Assembly (NCBI GenBank): GCA_941918925.1
Contig: OW799234.1
Location: forward strand, 70,245,043 to 70,309,042
Direction of reading: 5' to 3'
Source: Phyto melanocephala
Lineage: Eukaryota > Arthropoda > Insecta > Diptera > Rhinophoridae
Length of the DNA stretch: 64,000 nt
Shown: positions 20,315-31,999 of the stretch, piece by piece
How the letters are laid out: every line of letters begins with the position of its first letter
How positions within the stretch are numbered: position 1 is the stretch's first letter
Notes under the pieces: model-generated
Database searches by the model: none
Told to the model about the DNA's origin: nothing
What the model saw: only the letters and a program-made list of their open reading frames with translations
Translations under genes and position numbers: made by a program

Positions 20315-22245
20315 TTAATACTTAGTTGGGCCACCATGGGCATCTATGACTGCCTGTAACCTTCTTGGCATCGAATTAACTAAATTTTCTAACTCTGTAG
20401 ATGAAATATTTTGCCATTCTTCTTGAAGCTTCAGTCTCAGCATTGGGGCACTAGTAATATTATGATTTCTGATTTTTCGTTGTAGTATCTCCCACACGTG
20501 CTCAATGACGTTCAAGTCCGGACTTTGTGGTTGTGTGTACAATTGTCGTGGAGCATGGTACAGCAACCAATCTTTGACAATTAACACCGTATGGTTCGGA
20601 TCGTTGTCTTGTTGGAATATCCAACTTTCACAAAGACTTAAATAATCAACTGATTATTTCAAAGTTTGTTCTAGAATAGATTTGTATTGATACCGATCCA
20701 TATTACCCTCAATAAAAACCAGGTTTCCTACTCCAGAAGCAGCCACAGGCCCCCAAACCATTACACTACCTCCGCCGTGTTTAACTGTACTAACTAAGTT
20801 TTTAGAATCCAACGCTGTATTTATTTTTCGCCAAACTTTATCTCTCCCATCACTTCCAAATATGTTATATTTGGATTCGTCAGTGAAAACAAGTAAGAGC
20901 GCTATATTCGGCCGTGCCGAATCTTATATACCCTTCACAACGTGAATTCATGCAATAACAGTGGTTTGTGTCACCATTCATCCCATATGAAATACGTACA
21001 TACATATAAAAACATACATATATAAAAACGTCCCATTGTAAAATTATAAATTCACGTATGAATGTTAAAAAAAACAAAAAAAAAAAAAAATTTAAAAAAA
21101 AAATTTAAAAAAAAAAAAAATTTAAAAAAAAAAAAAAATTTAAAAAAAAAAAAAATTTTTTTTAAAAAAAATTTTTAAAAAAATTATTATGTATATAATA
21201 TATACAAAACAAAAAAAAATAAAAAAAAAATTAAAAAAAAAAAAATTTAAAAAAAAAATAATAATAAAAATATAAATAATATATTAAATAAAAAATAAAA
21301 AAAAAAAAATATAAAAAAAAAATTTTAAAAAAAATTTAAAAAAAAATTAAAAAAAAATTTTTTTGGCTCAGCTGGGATTCGATGCCACGTTTTCTCTAAC
21401 CAGTATACACGTTTGTATGTATGTATGTTGTTGTTGTAATGTTGCTTTTGTGAAAAAAAAATCGAGGTGGTCGTGGGTTTTTGCTCATATCCCAGTTGTT
21501 TATGTACCGATGTTTCTGATTTTCAATAGCGATCTACTCCCGAATATTTCTGATATTTTAATACCTCACCCGAGTCCAAGCGATGTCGGGGGGCTTCAAA
21601 AAGTTGATTTCAACATACACACGGACAGACGGTCAGACGGACAGACGGACAGACGGACAGGGCTTAATCGACTCCCCTATTCATAAGCTTTCAGAAAATA
21701 TATACTTTATGGGGTCGGAAATCAAAATTGTAGAAATTTCACACGGAATGACAAACCTATATATACCCTTTTTCACTGTGTGAAGGGTATAAAAACTCGT
21801 TTCCAGAAATCAAATCCCTTTTCAATATGCTTTTTAGCAAACTCCAAACGAAGTTTACGATTTTTTTTCACTTATTAGGGGTTTTTTTTCTAGGAGTTCT
21901 GCTGTGGTAACCATTATTATTTAAAGTTCTTTGTATGGTTCGTGGATGTACAATTATTTCTGATCTTCTGGCTAGCTATTCGGCCAATTTCGAAGCATTC
22001 ACCTTAGGCTGTTTGTCCACTTATTTTAAAATAAAGCTAACGTGTCTTCGATTGAGTTTCTTTGGACGACCACTACGCAGCTTACTTTTAATAGTACCAG
22101 TGCTTTTATAATTGCTAAATATTGTTTGAACAGTAGATTTACTTAAATTTAATAGCTTTGACATTTCACCAAATGATTTTTTTTTATTTCTTTGCTTTAC
22201 AACTAAATTTCTTACTTCAATTGAAATTTCTTTGCGACAAGCCAT
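20315..22245 (-). pseudogene. Tc1-like transposase, broken and interrupted
   Basis: It would cut and paste the element at TA sites. The N-terminal DNA-binding part (22245-22021) shows a helix-turn-helix, MACRKEISIEVRNLVVKQ and LNLSKSTVQTIFSNY, followed by the GRPKKL hook. After stops and frame breaks the catalytic domain appears at 20885-20315. It shows FTDESKYNIFG (first Asp), GGGSVMVWG, FQQDNDPNHT (second Asp) and QSPDLNVIEHVWE (final Glu). The second Asp region contains a stop and frame change near 20655. The frame is split exactly within KRV|FTDE by the Helentron at about 20889-21797. Confidence 0.88.
20889..21797 (-). mobile_element. Helentron-like family A copy inserted in the Tc1 transposase
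   Basis: A complete copy: hairpin ATTCGGCCGTGCCGAAT at the left (3' end), a long A-rich core at 21065-21360, CAGCTGGGATTCGATGCCACG, a run of ACGGACAGACGG, and the foldback CCCTTTTTCACTGTGTGAAGGG at the right (5' end). Removing it restores the reading through a run of four A/T with no duplicated target. That agrees with the T|T insertion without target duplication reported for Helentrons. Confidence 0.88.
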
Positions 22246-22905
22246 TATTCCATTTTAATATTAACTAAATCACTCTAATTCACTACTAAAAAGAATATAA
22301 ATCAATCCTTTAACGCAATAATAGAAGTAAAAAATAAATAACGGCACTTTTCTGTTAGTATTCAACAACAGTAACAATTCCTTGTTTGTCGTATGTAGAT
22401 TTTTGTCAACGTATTTTGATTGTTTTTCTTGAATAATTTTTTAAGTTAATGTTGGAAAATATATTTTTTTTGTTTACATTAATAAAATTGAATTTGAAGC
22501 AAAAATACATCATTAGTTTTTTATTTAGCGTTTAAAGACTTCTAAAATGTCAAAAATTGTGGTCGTACGTAGACTTTTGTCGGCCACTGTATGTAGGTTG
22601 TTGTTGTAATTGTGAAAAAAACGAGGTGGTCGTGGTTTTTTGCTCATATCTCAGAAAGTTATGAGGCGATTGTGCTGAATTTCAATAGCGATTCATTTCT
22701 GGATATTTCCAAGAGATTGATACCATATAGAGATCTGAGGAACATATAGTTGCTTCTAAAAGTTGATTTCAACCAACACACGGACAGATACATAAGCTTT
22801 CAGAAAATATATACTTTATGGGGTCGGAAATGAAAATTGTAGAAATTACAAACGGAATGACAAAGCTATATATACCCTTGTGCACCACTGGTGAAGGGTA
22901 TAAAA

Positions 22906-23640
22906 ATAATATTTTAATTTAATGAGGTGAAAAGTATCAAAAATGAAGATTAGAGTTACTAAAATAAACTGGTGAATATCTCTCCCACTGAGGGTATTTT
23001 GTTTAAAAAACACATTTCAGTGATTGTTTAAAAAGCCCTTATAACTTCTAAGTTGATACGAGGTTTTTTATGAACAATTTTTCCTTAAAACTGTGATATT
23101 AATAGTTTATTTATTTAGTTAATCAGATGTTAATTGTTGTAATACTGTATGTAAATTCTCATAACTCTGTTAACGATATTAATAAAATGAATAAGTTTTA
23201 ATAAATAAATAAATAATAATAATAAAAAATAAAAAAATAAAATCCTTTGACATATCCGTATGAAATCAGTCAGGAATCTATCAGATATGCGTACACCGAA
23301 CATCGAATTTCCCAGATATGTTTGACAGTAATCTGTACGAAATATCTCTAAAAACAATCAGATATTTGTCGGACTGGCAAGCCGCGTTGGCACCGTAAGC
23401 AATTTGTCTCGAACCGTAAGACCCGTTTAATTCGCACTGCGAAAAATATTGAATGTGTTGAGCAAAATAATAATGAAAAATCAAAAACATAACTCGGACC
23501 TCAATACGGTACATTTAAAGAAAAATAATTACTGTTATTCCTATACAAGATGCAATTGGTGCAAGAATTAAAACCCGACGATCATCAGTAACGTCTAAAT
23601 TTTCAATTTAAATTTCAACAGTTGTCCAGAAATTAACTGA
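22906..23640. other. Featureless spacer
   Basis: No known element or gene was seen. A short AATAAATAAATAATAATAAT microsatellite lies at about 23195-23240. Confidence 0.3.
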
Positions 23641-23990
23641 AATGCAGAACTGTAGGTTTCGAGAATTAAAGAGCCATTTATCATGGTATCGGTTTAGGAT
23701 AGAAAAATTTTTACCTCCTGCTCTTAAAAACAGACCTGATGTATGGTTTCAGCAGGATGGAGCCACTGCCCGAGACAAAATGGTACTTTTAAGTCAAAAT
23801 TTTGAAGAGTGAATAATTTCGAGAAATACGAAAATTAATTGGCCAACTATTTTCTTTGGGGTTATATAAAAAAGTAAATATGTGTGAACCGGCCTGAAAC
23901 AATTATTAACCCAAGGCCAACATAAGTGCCGAAATTCGAGCGCTCTAGCCACAAGTTAATGGGAAATACTATAAATCGAGCCCATTGTAA
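23641..23990 (+). pseudogene. Fossil mariner-like transposase fragment
   Basis: Frames around 23735-23880 read VWFQQDGATARDKMVLL and ISRNTKINWPT, followed by FFGVI. This is the catalytic WFQQDGA...NWP..S.DL..LDYFLWG region of the mariner superfamily. Stops, a deletion and loss of the final acidic residue make it dead. No terminal repeats were recognised. Confidence 0.6.
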
Positions 23991-24061
23991 AGCTGAAAAT
24001 GGGGGTCATTTAAGTGACATTATTTTCAATAATCTGAAAAAATATGTATATATAAAAAGAA

Positions 24062-25917
24062 CAAGTAAGAGCACTATATTCGGCTGTGCCAAATCTTTTA
24101 TACCCACCACCAATTTTGTGTACATTTAAATCACAATATTTATTAGTTTGTTAATCGCTATGGAATAATCTATTATAACAAAGTATTTATCACTTTCTTT
24201 GTAGAGGGTGGTTAAATTTTAAGGGCCCATGTTGAAGGTGAACTACACCTAGTCTTTAAATTTGTTTTCTGCATTTCATTTGACATTTTTCAATCTCAAA
24301 CTTACTCAATTTGATCCGTGGAAAAATACGCAAATGAGCAACGCTTTAAAGTTATTCAGGTTTTTTATAAAAATGTGCGTTCAAATCAAAATGCATTTTG
24401 CGCACTTCGTATTTCTTTTGATCAACATAATCGTTCAAATTCGTCCACAATCGGGAGAATTGTAAAAAATATTTAAATTTCTGCAAAACAGGTCTGTATA
24501 AAATGTTAGCAAATCTGTGAATGCCTTCTTAGTTCGTTAAATGGGAACCACTGCTGGTTTTTGCGATAGTGTGGTAAAAGAGCAGTCAACCTCGACTCAT
24601 CATCGTGCCCAACAATTGAGCATAAATATTTTCATTGAAAAGTTGGACCATCAGATAGAGGAGTGTCGCCAAGGATGGGGAGGAGGGGGGGCGGTATTTG
24701 ACCGATATTTTTTTTGTATTGAACCATAAAAATATTATCATTATAAAAAGAAATGATAATAATTTCTTAAATAATTTTTGTTGTTATGTTGATTTTACAT
24801 CGGCCCTTAAAATTTAACCACCCTTAATAACTTCGATATGATAGTAAAATGTTTTCGTAAATTTAGTCTTTTAGTGAAAGTGGGCGTTAAAGTAGACGTG
24901 TCAATAAAGTTTCTGCTAATAAATAGAACTTAGATATTTCAATATAGTCCTTTATTTTCCCAAAAACTTTGTCAATAGAGAAATTACATGCATTTAAGAT
25001 AAACCGTTATATGGGAGGTAGGCGTTAAAGTGGGCGTGTCACCTAAACTTTTTGGCATAACAATAACATTGATTACCAGGATATATGTAGCAAATTTCAT
25101 CATCATACCTCTAATTTGTCGGTTTTATGAGCTTTTAAATTTCATTAACGGTAGATAACGTGAAAAGTGGGCGTTATAGTAGGCGTGTCAAAGTTGTTTT
25201 TGCTTATGAGTACAACTTAGATGTTTCAATATAGCCCTTTATTATTCCAAAATCTTTATTAATAGAGAAATTATATGAATTTTAGGTAAACCGTTATATG
25301 GGAGGTGGGCGTGGCACATGGATTTTCCGTTGCAGAAAAGCCTCTCACCAAAAAGCAAAGTGTGCAAAATTTCAGAATCGTACATCTAATTTTGTCCGTT
25401 TTATTAGGTTTTAAATTTAAAATATACTGAAAAATACACTGCGCGGTATAAATTTTCGTACATTTTTATCTATAACTCCTTTCCTAATACATAGATGTAA
25501 GCATTTTTTGGGAAGAGATATTGTTTTGACTCGAGAAATATATATTCGAATTTTCATGACTGTACGTTAATGCGTTTGGACACGATTGCATTTTATTCGG
25601 TGCTCGAAGGACACGGTGTTCGACCTACTCTCGCTTTACGAGCTATAACTCTCTTGCTAATATTTAGCCCATTTTCAATATTAAACAAACCTTGTCTATA
25701 AGAAAGATTCTGGCAAAATTTGAGCCCCCTAGCTTTTTCGGTGCGACCTCTATCGTGCTTTCAACAGACGGACGGACATAGCTAGATCGTCATCAAATCA
25801 AACCCTGATTCAGAATATATATACTTTATGGGGTCTAAAATGGATATTTCGATGTGCTGCAAACGGAATGACAAAATGAATATACCCCCACCATTTTTTT
25901 GGTGGCGGGTATAAAAA
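24062..25917 (-). mobile_element. Helentron-like family B copy carrying a mariner MITE
   Basis: A complete copy: 3' end at left (ACAAGTAAGAGCACTATATTCGG, hairpin with one mismatch), mariner MITE at 24205-24824, internal repeat units with GTTATATGGGAGGTAGGCG and GTGGGCGTTATAGTAGGCG, and 5' end foldback ACCATTTTTTTGGT plus GGCGGGTATAAAAA at right. Non-coding. Confidence 0.88.
24205..24824 (+). mobile_element. Mariner-derived MITE, copy 2
   Basis: The ends GAGGGTGGTTAAATTTTAAG and CTTAAAATTTAACCACCCTT sit next to TA. The interior reads broken transposase N-terminus (FVKMCV-type shift of NQNAF, then SSTIGRIVKN in another frame, and AKEQSTSTHHRAQQLSIN at 24570-24620). A purine tract GGGGAGGAGGGGGGGCGG at 24678-24695 is private to this copy. 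Confidence 0.8.
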
Positions 25918-26460
25918 GATTATTACATTTTTAAACGCAATGGTGATTTTTTGCTCACGATGTATTTGTAACACATGTTTTGATTTTCTTCTTTTAACTT
26001 TTGTATTTCACATTCTCTTAAGAAAGGGATTTTAGTTACTAATTCAGCTTTTTTTAACAATACGTACTAGCAAAAAAAAAAAAAAAATACATATAAATAG
26101 AAAAAGTATTTCTATTGGCCATATACTAAAAAAATATATTAGGTGTGTTCATAAAGTATGCTTCCATATTGTGTTAACATCGCATAATATTATAAAATTT
26201 TGAAACTGTTTTTTGCATTGCTGTTATTCATTGTAAAGTTTTTTAATTATTTTAATATTTACAATAGAATTGTTACGACAGTACGAAATGATATCATAGT
26301 CTGTAAGTACCGTGTTTGCAAACGGAGTAGTAGTACAATACGTAGTAGTATCACTTAAATGGAAACCATAAGTTTTTCATCTTTTCTAGTGTAATTTTTT
26401 TAACTTGTGATCCCCATATTCTTGTTTGATTGTTCCATGTTGTGTATTTAAGTCACGTAC
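25918..26460. other. AT-rich spacer
   Basis: No gene is supported. TTAGGTGTGTTCATAAAGTATGC at about 26139-26161 resembles a transposon end, but I found no partner. Confidence 0.3.
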
Positions 26461-26886
26461 CGAAGATATGCGACATTTGAACTATAAGTTTAGTTCTGAA
26501 GTTATCTGCTACTGCTGCTACTGTTGCTTGTTTTTGTATTGCTCTTCTTGTCTTTTTCTTGACTGAAAGAGAAAAGAAAAAATTAAGAAAAGTTAAAACA
26601 AAATATTGTTTACCATTCATTTCTTTGCTAAAGTGATCAATATGTGGTGCAGAGAAATGAAAAGGAAGAGAAATATGACTTACTACAAAACTTGCCAAAA
26701 AAGTAATTAAACTTTGTATGAGTACTCGTTTAAACAATAATTTAAATATTACTACATATTTACTTGTGATTTAATATTACTGTCACCAATAGCATCAGTA
26801 TCATGGCAAGGTATTTCATTATTGTTACGAGATATGGTACGAGATATTTTAAAATTCATGAAAATAGACATTTTATTATTGCAATC
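26461..26886 (-). CDS. Candidate short gene: two putative exons
   Basis: This is tentative. On the minus strand an exon-like stretch runs from 26886 to 26764, between an acceptor TCTCTTTAG|G and a donor TCACAA|GTAAAT. It contains the open frame MSIFMNFKISRTISRNNNEI, continuing through PCHDTDAIGDSNIKSQ. A second stretch runs from 26562 to 26461, between a strong acceptor TTTTCTCTTTCAG|TCAAG and donor CTTCG|GTACGT. A possible 14-base micro-exon (CAAAGAAATGAATG) lies between them. Joined with the micro-exon the protein ends in NTKTSNSSSSSR; joined without it the frame stops after KNKQQ. No domain was recognised. The splice signals are better than expected by chance, but the gene could equally be a transposon piece, since a TIR element abuts it at 26904. 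Confidence 0.25.
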
Positions 26887-26903
26887 CTAAAGAGATGGTG
26901 TTA

Positions 26904-27492
26904 GGTTCGTTCGAGAACTCACAAATTTGTACGAATTTGTACAAATTTTTACTGCATTTTACAAAATTGCGTTCGTTTACACAAATTTGTAGTAAATGAG
27001 AGCACAAATAGAGAGCGAAAAGTGACAGTTCTTGACTGAGTATTTGCAAATTTTTACTACAGAAATTTCTTGCAGTAAGATTTAGCAAAACCAAAAAATA
27101 TATGATTCAAAAGGTAAACAAACAAAAGTAAGCAAACAAAAAGTATACAATTTGTGAAAAAAAAGGAAAATCCAAACAAAAGTGCAAAATATTATTAAAT
27201 TTAAATTGTTTGTGAAATAAAGTTAGTTAACAATGTCTACAGATGAAAGAATGGAACTGCCTGAATCTGGCGCAGGTATACATACTTAAATACATATTTG
27301 CACATATGTACATAGTTCCCATCAAACAACACAATATTTATTTGCCATCAGCTGTTGCTTCAATCTTATGAATTTTAACAAATGTCTGTTCGAGTACTTT
27401 TTGGACAAATTCTCTTTTTGAGAGTAAAATTTTCAATTTACTAAATAATTACTCATTTACTACAAAGTGCAGTAAAAGTGCTCGAACGAACC
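26904..27492. mobile_element. 589-bp TIR transposon derivative (unclassified)
   Basis: Inverted ends GGTTCGTTCGAG are flanked by the near-repeat TGTTA/TGTTG (26899-26903 and 27493-27497). Subterminal sequence repeats ACAAATTTGTA and TTTTTACTGCA/TTTACTACA. An ATG at 27233 opens MSTDERMELPESGA and reaches a good donor, GCAG|GTATAC, after 43 bases. As in 9153-9776, this suggests promoter plus first exon of a deleted transposase gene. Confidence 0.6.
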
Positions 27493-27570
27493 TGTTGTCT
27501 GTTAAAGAGCACTAGTATTGCCAGGTTAAATATTTATAACCTCAAAATATATCTTAAAGTTTCTTTAGTT

Positions 27571-27795
27571 ATTTTTATACCCTTCACACAGTGAAATTTC
27601 TACAATTTTCATTTCCGTCTCCATAAAGTATATATTTTCTGAAAGCTTATGAATATGGGAGTCGATTAAGCTCTGTCAGTCTGTGTATGTTGAAATCAAC
27701 TTTTTGAAGCCCCCCGACATCGCCTGGACCCGGGTGAGGTTTTAAAATATCAGAAATATTCGGGAGTAGATCGGTATTGAAAATCCGATTCGATC
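27571..27795 (+). mobile_element. Helentron-like family A, 5' fragment
   Basis: It begins ACCCTTCACACAGTGAAATT and keeps the CCATAAAGTATATATTTTCTG, GTTGAAATCAACTTTTTGAAG and GACATCGCCTGGACCCGGG blocks. It ends before a T-rich stretch (27820-27975). The Jockey LINE follows and may have inserted in its core. Confidence 0.75.
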
Positions 27796-28185
27796 TGATT
27801 TTATATATTATATATATTTGTGTTTTTTTGTTTATTATATTTTTTTGTTTTTTTTAAATTTTTTTTTTTTAATATTATTTCTTATTTAGTATTTATTATT
27901 TATATTTTTATATTTTTTAATTTTTTTTTTATTTTTTTTTTTTTTTTTTATTTTTTAATTTTTTTTTTTTTTGTTCAATGTCCTTTACGAACTGTGAAAG
28001 GCTTCGTTTGTTTTTCTGAAAGCTTTGAAAAATATTTTATTAAAATAAATTCAATAATTTTGATTTTCTTTTTGTTTAACTAAAATATTTTTTCTCAATC
28101 GTTGAGGATCTTATAATTTGTATTAAATATACTTCCTGAAGTTTAAAAGAATAATTTAAGAAACCCAGATTCCGTAATAATTTTG

Positions 28186-29331
28186 ATGGCTAGCTCTAAG
28201 GCTAGCCTAGATGCTGGTGACATGAAAAACATAAATTATAGTGTAATTAAATGGCAAACGGTTTCAAGCACTAGAAAGCGTCCAAACACCCTTTGTTATT
28301 TAAAAATAAACGACAACAATTTGCTATTGATGAATCTCCAAAATCAAACCGAAATCGATTTAGTGAACTTTCTTGTGAAGAAGATGAAGTTACTGTAAAT
28401 GTTAATATGACAAGCTCTGAAGAACCTAAACCACCACCATTATATATCCCGGATGTAATGAATATTAAAGATATGACTGATTATTTTTCAACTATTATTT
28501 CTCCAGACCTGTATTCCTATAAATCCCTGAGAAATGGTCAAGTAAGAGTTATAATTAAAACTATAAAAGCTTATAGGTCCTTTGTTTCAAATCTTAAACT
28601 TAAAAAAATCAGTTACCATATTTTCCAAACTAAACAAGATAAAGCCTAAAGAGTTGTCATTAAAAACTTACATCATTCTACCAACACCAATGATATTAAA
28701 TCATTTATTGAAAATCTTGGTCATAAAGTTAGAAATATTTCTAACATAAGAAGTAACATAAGCAAACAGCCTCTTTCATTGTTTTTCCTTGATCTTGAAC
28801 CAAACGATAACAACAACAAAAATTTATAATTTAACTGCTATTAATAACGCTATTGTAACGATAGAACCACCACGAAAAACGAGAGATATTCCACAATGCC
28901 ACCGGTGCCAAGAATACGGCCATACTCGTTCATAATGTAATAAACCTTTTAGATGTGTCAAATGTGGAGATAATCATTTAACAGCTGACTGCACTAAAAA
29001 TAAAACATTACCAGCTAAGTGTGCTAACTGCCAAGAATCACATCCAGCAAGTTACAGAGGATGTATTGTTCATCAAGAATTTAAAAAAAAGCTGCATAAC
29101 AAAACATATCAAGTCAGAAACTCCAATATTTCGGAGGACCAATCCTAGAACAACATTAGTTCTCAACATAATCCAAATGTGCTATACTCTGATGCTGTTA
29201 GAATGACATCTAATTCTAATAACGATAATGTATTATTGCAAAAAATTGAGAGTCTATTATCAAAACAAATGGAACTGACAAACAACCTTTTGAATATGAT
29301 GTCTGTTCTATGTACTAAATTATGTCAATAG
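28186..29331 (+). pseudogene. LINE ORF1 (gag-like, zinc knuckles)
   Basis: The protein would coat element RNA. The N-terminus starts MASSKASLDAGDMKN; a frameshift lies near 28290 (between frames reading VSSTRKRPNT and NKRQQFAIDESPKS). A central region reads YIPDVMNIKDMTDYFSTI, then a stop (28647) interrupts before RVVIKNLHHSTNTNDIK and PLSLFFLDLEPND. The zinc knuckles lie at 28898-29065: CHRCQEYGHTRS (with a stop before CNKPF), CVKCGDNHLTADC and CANCQESHPASYRGC. The order of gag homology region followed by three CCHC knuckles is typical of Jockey ORF1. Its stop TAG (29329-29331) overlaps the ORF2 start ATG (29322). Confidence 0.8.
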
Positions 29332-31999
29332 ATCTTCGAATAGCAACATGGAATGCAAACGGACTCTCTAATCACTTAAGAGAAGTTGAAGCATTTTTGC
29401 AGTCAAACAACATAGATGTATTTTTAATATCTGAAACACACTTTACAAGTAAATCATTTTTCAAAATAAGAGGTTACGATTTAATTAACTCAAATCATCC
29501 AAACGAACGAGCTCATGGTGGATCCGCAATTTTAATAAAGTCTTGCATTAAATATGCTCCAGAAGAACATACCGTTACAGAAAGTATTCAAGCTGCATGT
29601 ATTAAAATCGATTGTAATACGTTTTCTTTAGTAGTAAGTGCTATTTATTTTCCACCTCGACATAACTTAAGTTGTGTTACTGTTTCTTTCAAAAACTTGG
29701 TCCTCGATTCATTGTTGGGGGAGACTTCAATGCAAAACACCCATGGTGGGGTTCTCGTCTGATTAATCCCAAAGGAAGGGAGCTTTATAAAAGTGTGACA
29801 ACGAAAAATTTTCAGTACTTTCCACAGGTAAGCCAACTTATTGGCCCTCTGACCCCTTTAAAATTCCGGATTTAATTGATTTTTTCGTGTATTCGGGAAT
29901 ACCTTCTTATCAACTTGGTGTTGCGGATAATTATGATCTTAATTCAGATCACTTTCCAGTTTTATTATCATATAGTATTTCTCCTAAATTCGTTACTAAG
30001 TCCCAAAAGTTATTAACAAATAAAACTGATATGGATTCATTTTCACATTGGATAGATAGATATATTGACTTAAAGGTACCAATGAATAATAGTTGTGAGT
30101 TAGATGATGCGGTAGAAAGTTTTACGAAATTAATCCACGAAGCTGCATTTTTATCGAATCCTTCGAATACTACAACTATGCAAAATAGAATTTATTTGTC
30201 TTCGCAAACTCGGGAACTTATTCGAGCTAAAAGACGATTACGAAAAACATGGCAGACGAGCAGAAATCCGTATGATAAACGACGTCTAAACCAAGCTACC
30301 AGAAATCTTAAGCTTCATTTAGATAGTTTAAAAAACAAATCTATTAAAGAATTTTTTTGACAAAATTAATACAGATAAAAATAATAACTATAATTTATGG
30401 AAAGCAACTAAGTACTTAAAACATCCAACGAAAAGAAATCCTCCATTTAGGGATAATAACGGGGTATGGTGTAGATCAGATGCCTCAAAAGTACAAGCAT
30501 ATGCTGAACACCTGTTTGAAATTTTTAATGTACAACAAATGGAAAATCCTGTAGTTGAAGATGAAATTTCAAGATTCTTAGATGCTCCTTATCAAATGAG
30601 TTTGCCAATTAAAGATTTTTCTGTTTCTGAAATTAAAACACATATCAATTTTCTAAATTGCAAGAAGTCTCCTGGATATGATAATATTGACGCAAAAGTT
30701 ATTAAAAATCTTCCTGAAAAAGCTCTTTTATTCTTAACCTTAATTTATAACTCAATTCTACGGTTAAGCCACTTTCCTTCACAATGGAAATGTGCTGAGA
30801 TTATAATGATTAAAAAGCCAAATAAGCCTGAAACTGAGATAACATCATACAGACCAATTAGTATTTTAAGTACTTTTTCAAAACTATTTGAAAAAAATTT
30901 CTTGAGCCGTTTATCACCTTTACTTGAGCAGTTTGATATTATTCCGCATCATCAATTTGGATTTAGATCAAACCATGGTACACCAGAACAATGTCACAGA
31001 GTTATAGATGTTATTCGTAAATCTTTTGAAGAGAAAAAATATTGCACTGCTGCTTTTTTGGATGTTCAGCAGGCATTCGACAGAGTCTGGCATAATGGGC
31101 TATTTTTTAAACTAAAAACGCTGCTTCCTGCTACGTTTTATTCAATTATTAAATCGTATGTTCAAAACAGGACATTTTATGTTAAGTCTTCTGATGAAAG
31201 ATCTAATATTTGTAATATTAGAGCTGGAGTACCTCAGGGAAGCGTTCTTAGTCCTGTATTATACTCAATTTTTACTTCTGATATGCCTGTCTCAGAAAAT
31301 GTACTTATTTCAACATACGCAGATGATACCGCAATTTTAGCTAAAGACGATTTACCTACAGTTGCGTCAAATAATGTTCAGAATCAACTAAATTTGATTG
31401 AATCTTGGCTATCTAAATGGAAAATAAAAGTTAACGCGGAAAAGTCTATTCATATCACATTCACTTTAAGAAAAGGTGATTGTCCTGATCTTTTTATTAA
31501 TAGTACTCAAATACCTAAAAATAATTGTGTTAAATATCTTGGCTAATACATGGATCGTCGCTTAACGTGGAAAGATCATATAAAAAATAAATGTCAGCAT
31601 TTGAATTTTTTGAACAGAAAGATCTATTGGCTGATTGGGCCAAAATCTCAACTTAAAATTGAAAACAAGTTAAAACTTTATAAAGCTATATTAAAACCAG
31701 TGTGGACTTATGGGATTCAACTATGGGGAACTGCCAGTAATTCAAATATCGAAATTTTACAAAGATATCAGTCTAAGACACTAAGACTTATTGTTCAGTC
31801 ACCCTGGTTTATTACAAATGAAGCAATACATTGTGATCTTAAAATGCAAACTGTTAAAGAAGCTATTAACTCATATAGTAAAAAATATTTAAGGAGATTA
31901 AGCTTCCATGTGAATGCGTTAGCAATATCGTTGTTAGATGACAGTGATGAAATTAACCGGCTAAAGAGATTTCAAATTTTAGACCTACCTTATAGATGA
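29322..31999 (+). pseudogene. LINE ORF2: AP-like endonuclease and reverse transcriptase
   Basis: It would nick the target and copy RNA from the nick. The endonuclease reads ATWNANGL (29346-29369), ISETHF, GGSAILIKS, GGDFNAKHPWWG (about 29722-29757) and NSDHFPVLLS (29941-29970), so the catalytic Asn, Glu, Asp and His residues are visible. The RT reads CKKSPGYDNIDAKV (30660-30701), YRPISILSTFSKLFEK (30850-30897), FLDVQQAFDRVWH (31058-31096), AGVPQGSVLSPVLY (31222-31263) and the catalytic YADD (31317-31328). The C-terminal part continues to 31999 with WKDHI and LQRYQSKTLRLI. Frameshifts occur at about 29680, 29835 and 30355, and a stop interrupts at 31544-31546. Confidence 0.88.

Larger units (their letters stand above)
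20054..22589 (-). mobile_element. Tc1-like transposon with perfect TIRs
   Basis: Terminal inverted repeats begin CAGTGGCCGACAAAAGTCTA and extend over at least 50 bases on both sides. The TA target is duplicated at 20052-20053 and 22590-22591. The element carries a broken transposase gene and a 909-base family A Helentron inserted in it; without that guest it would be about 1.63 kb, normal for Tc1 elements. Confidence 0.93.
19760..22905 (-). mobile_element. Helentron-like family A copy hosting a Tc1 element
   Basis: The 3' side lies at 19760-20053 (GTAGTCATGCAATAACAATTG, A-rich core, CAGCTGGAATTCGATGCCACG). The 5' side lies at 22590-22905 (ACGAGGTGGTCGTGG, CTTTATGGGGTCGG, foldback ACCCTTGTGCACCACTGGTGAAGGGT). 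Between them a Tc1 transposon sits at a TA inside the ACCAGTAT-GTA...TATGTAGG block. The terminal hairpin at the 3' end is missing. Confidence 0.8.

Noticed and set aside
21363..21686. 107-codon frame MAQLGFDATFSLTSIH... and similar frames at 8237, 11457, 11966 and 12674
   Set aside because: These recur only because the Helentron family A block is repeated; they include microsatellite and the GTCCGTCTG run and have no domain.
27820..28083. 87-codon plus-strand frame rich in Phe/Ile
   Set aside because: It is translation of a T-rich tract and the LINE 5' edge; low-complexity composition, no domain.
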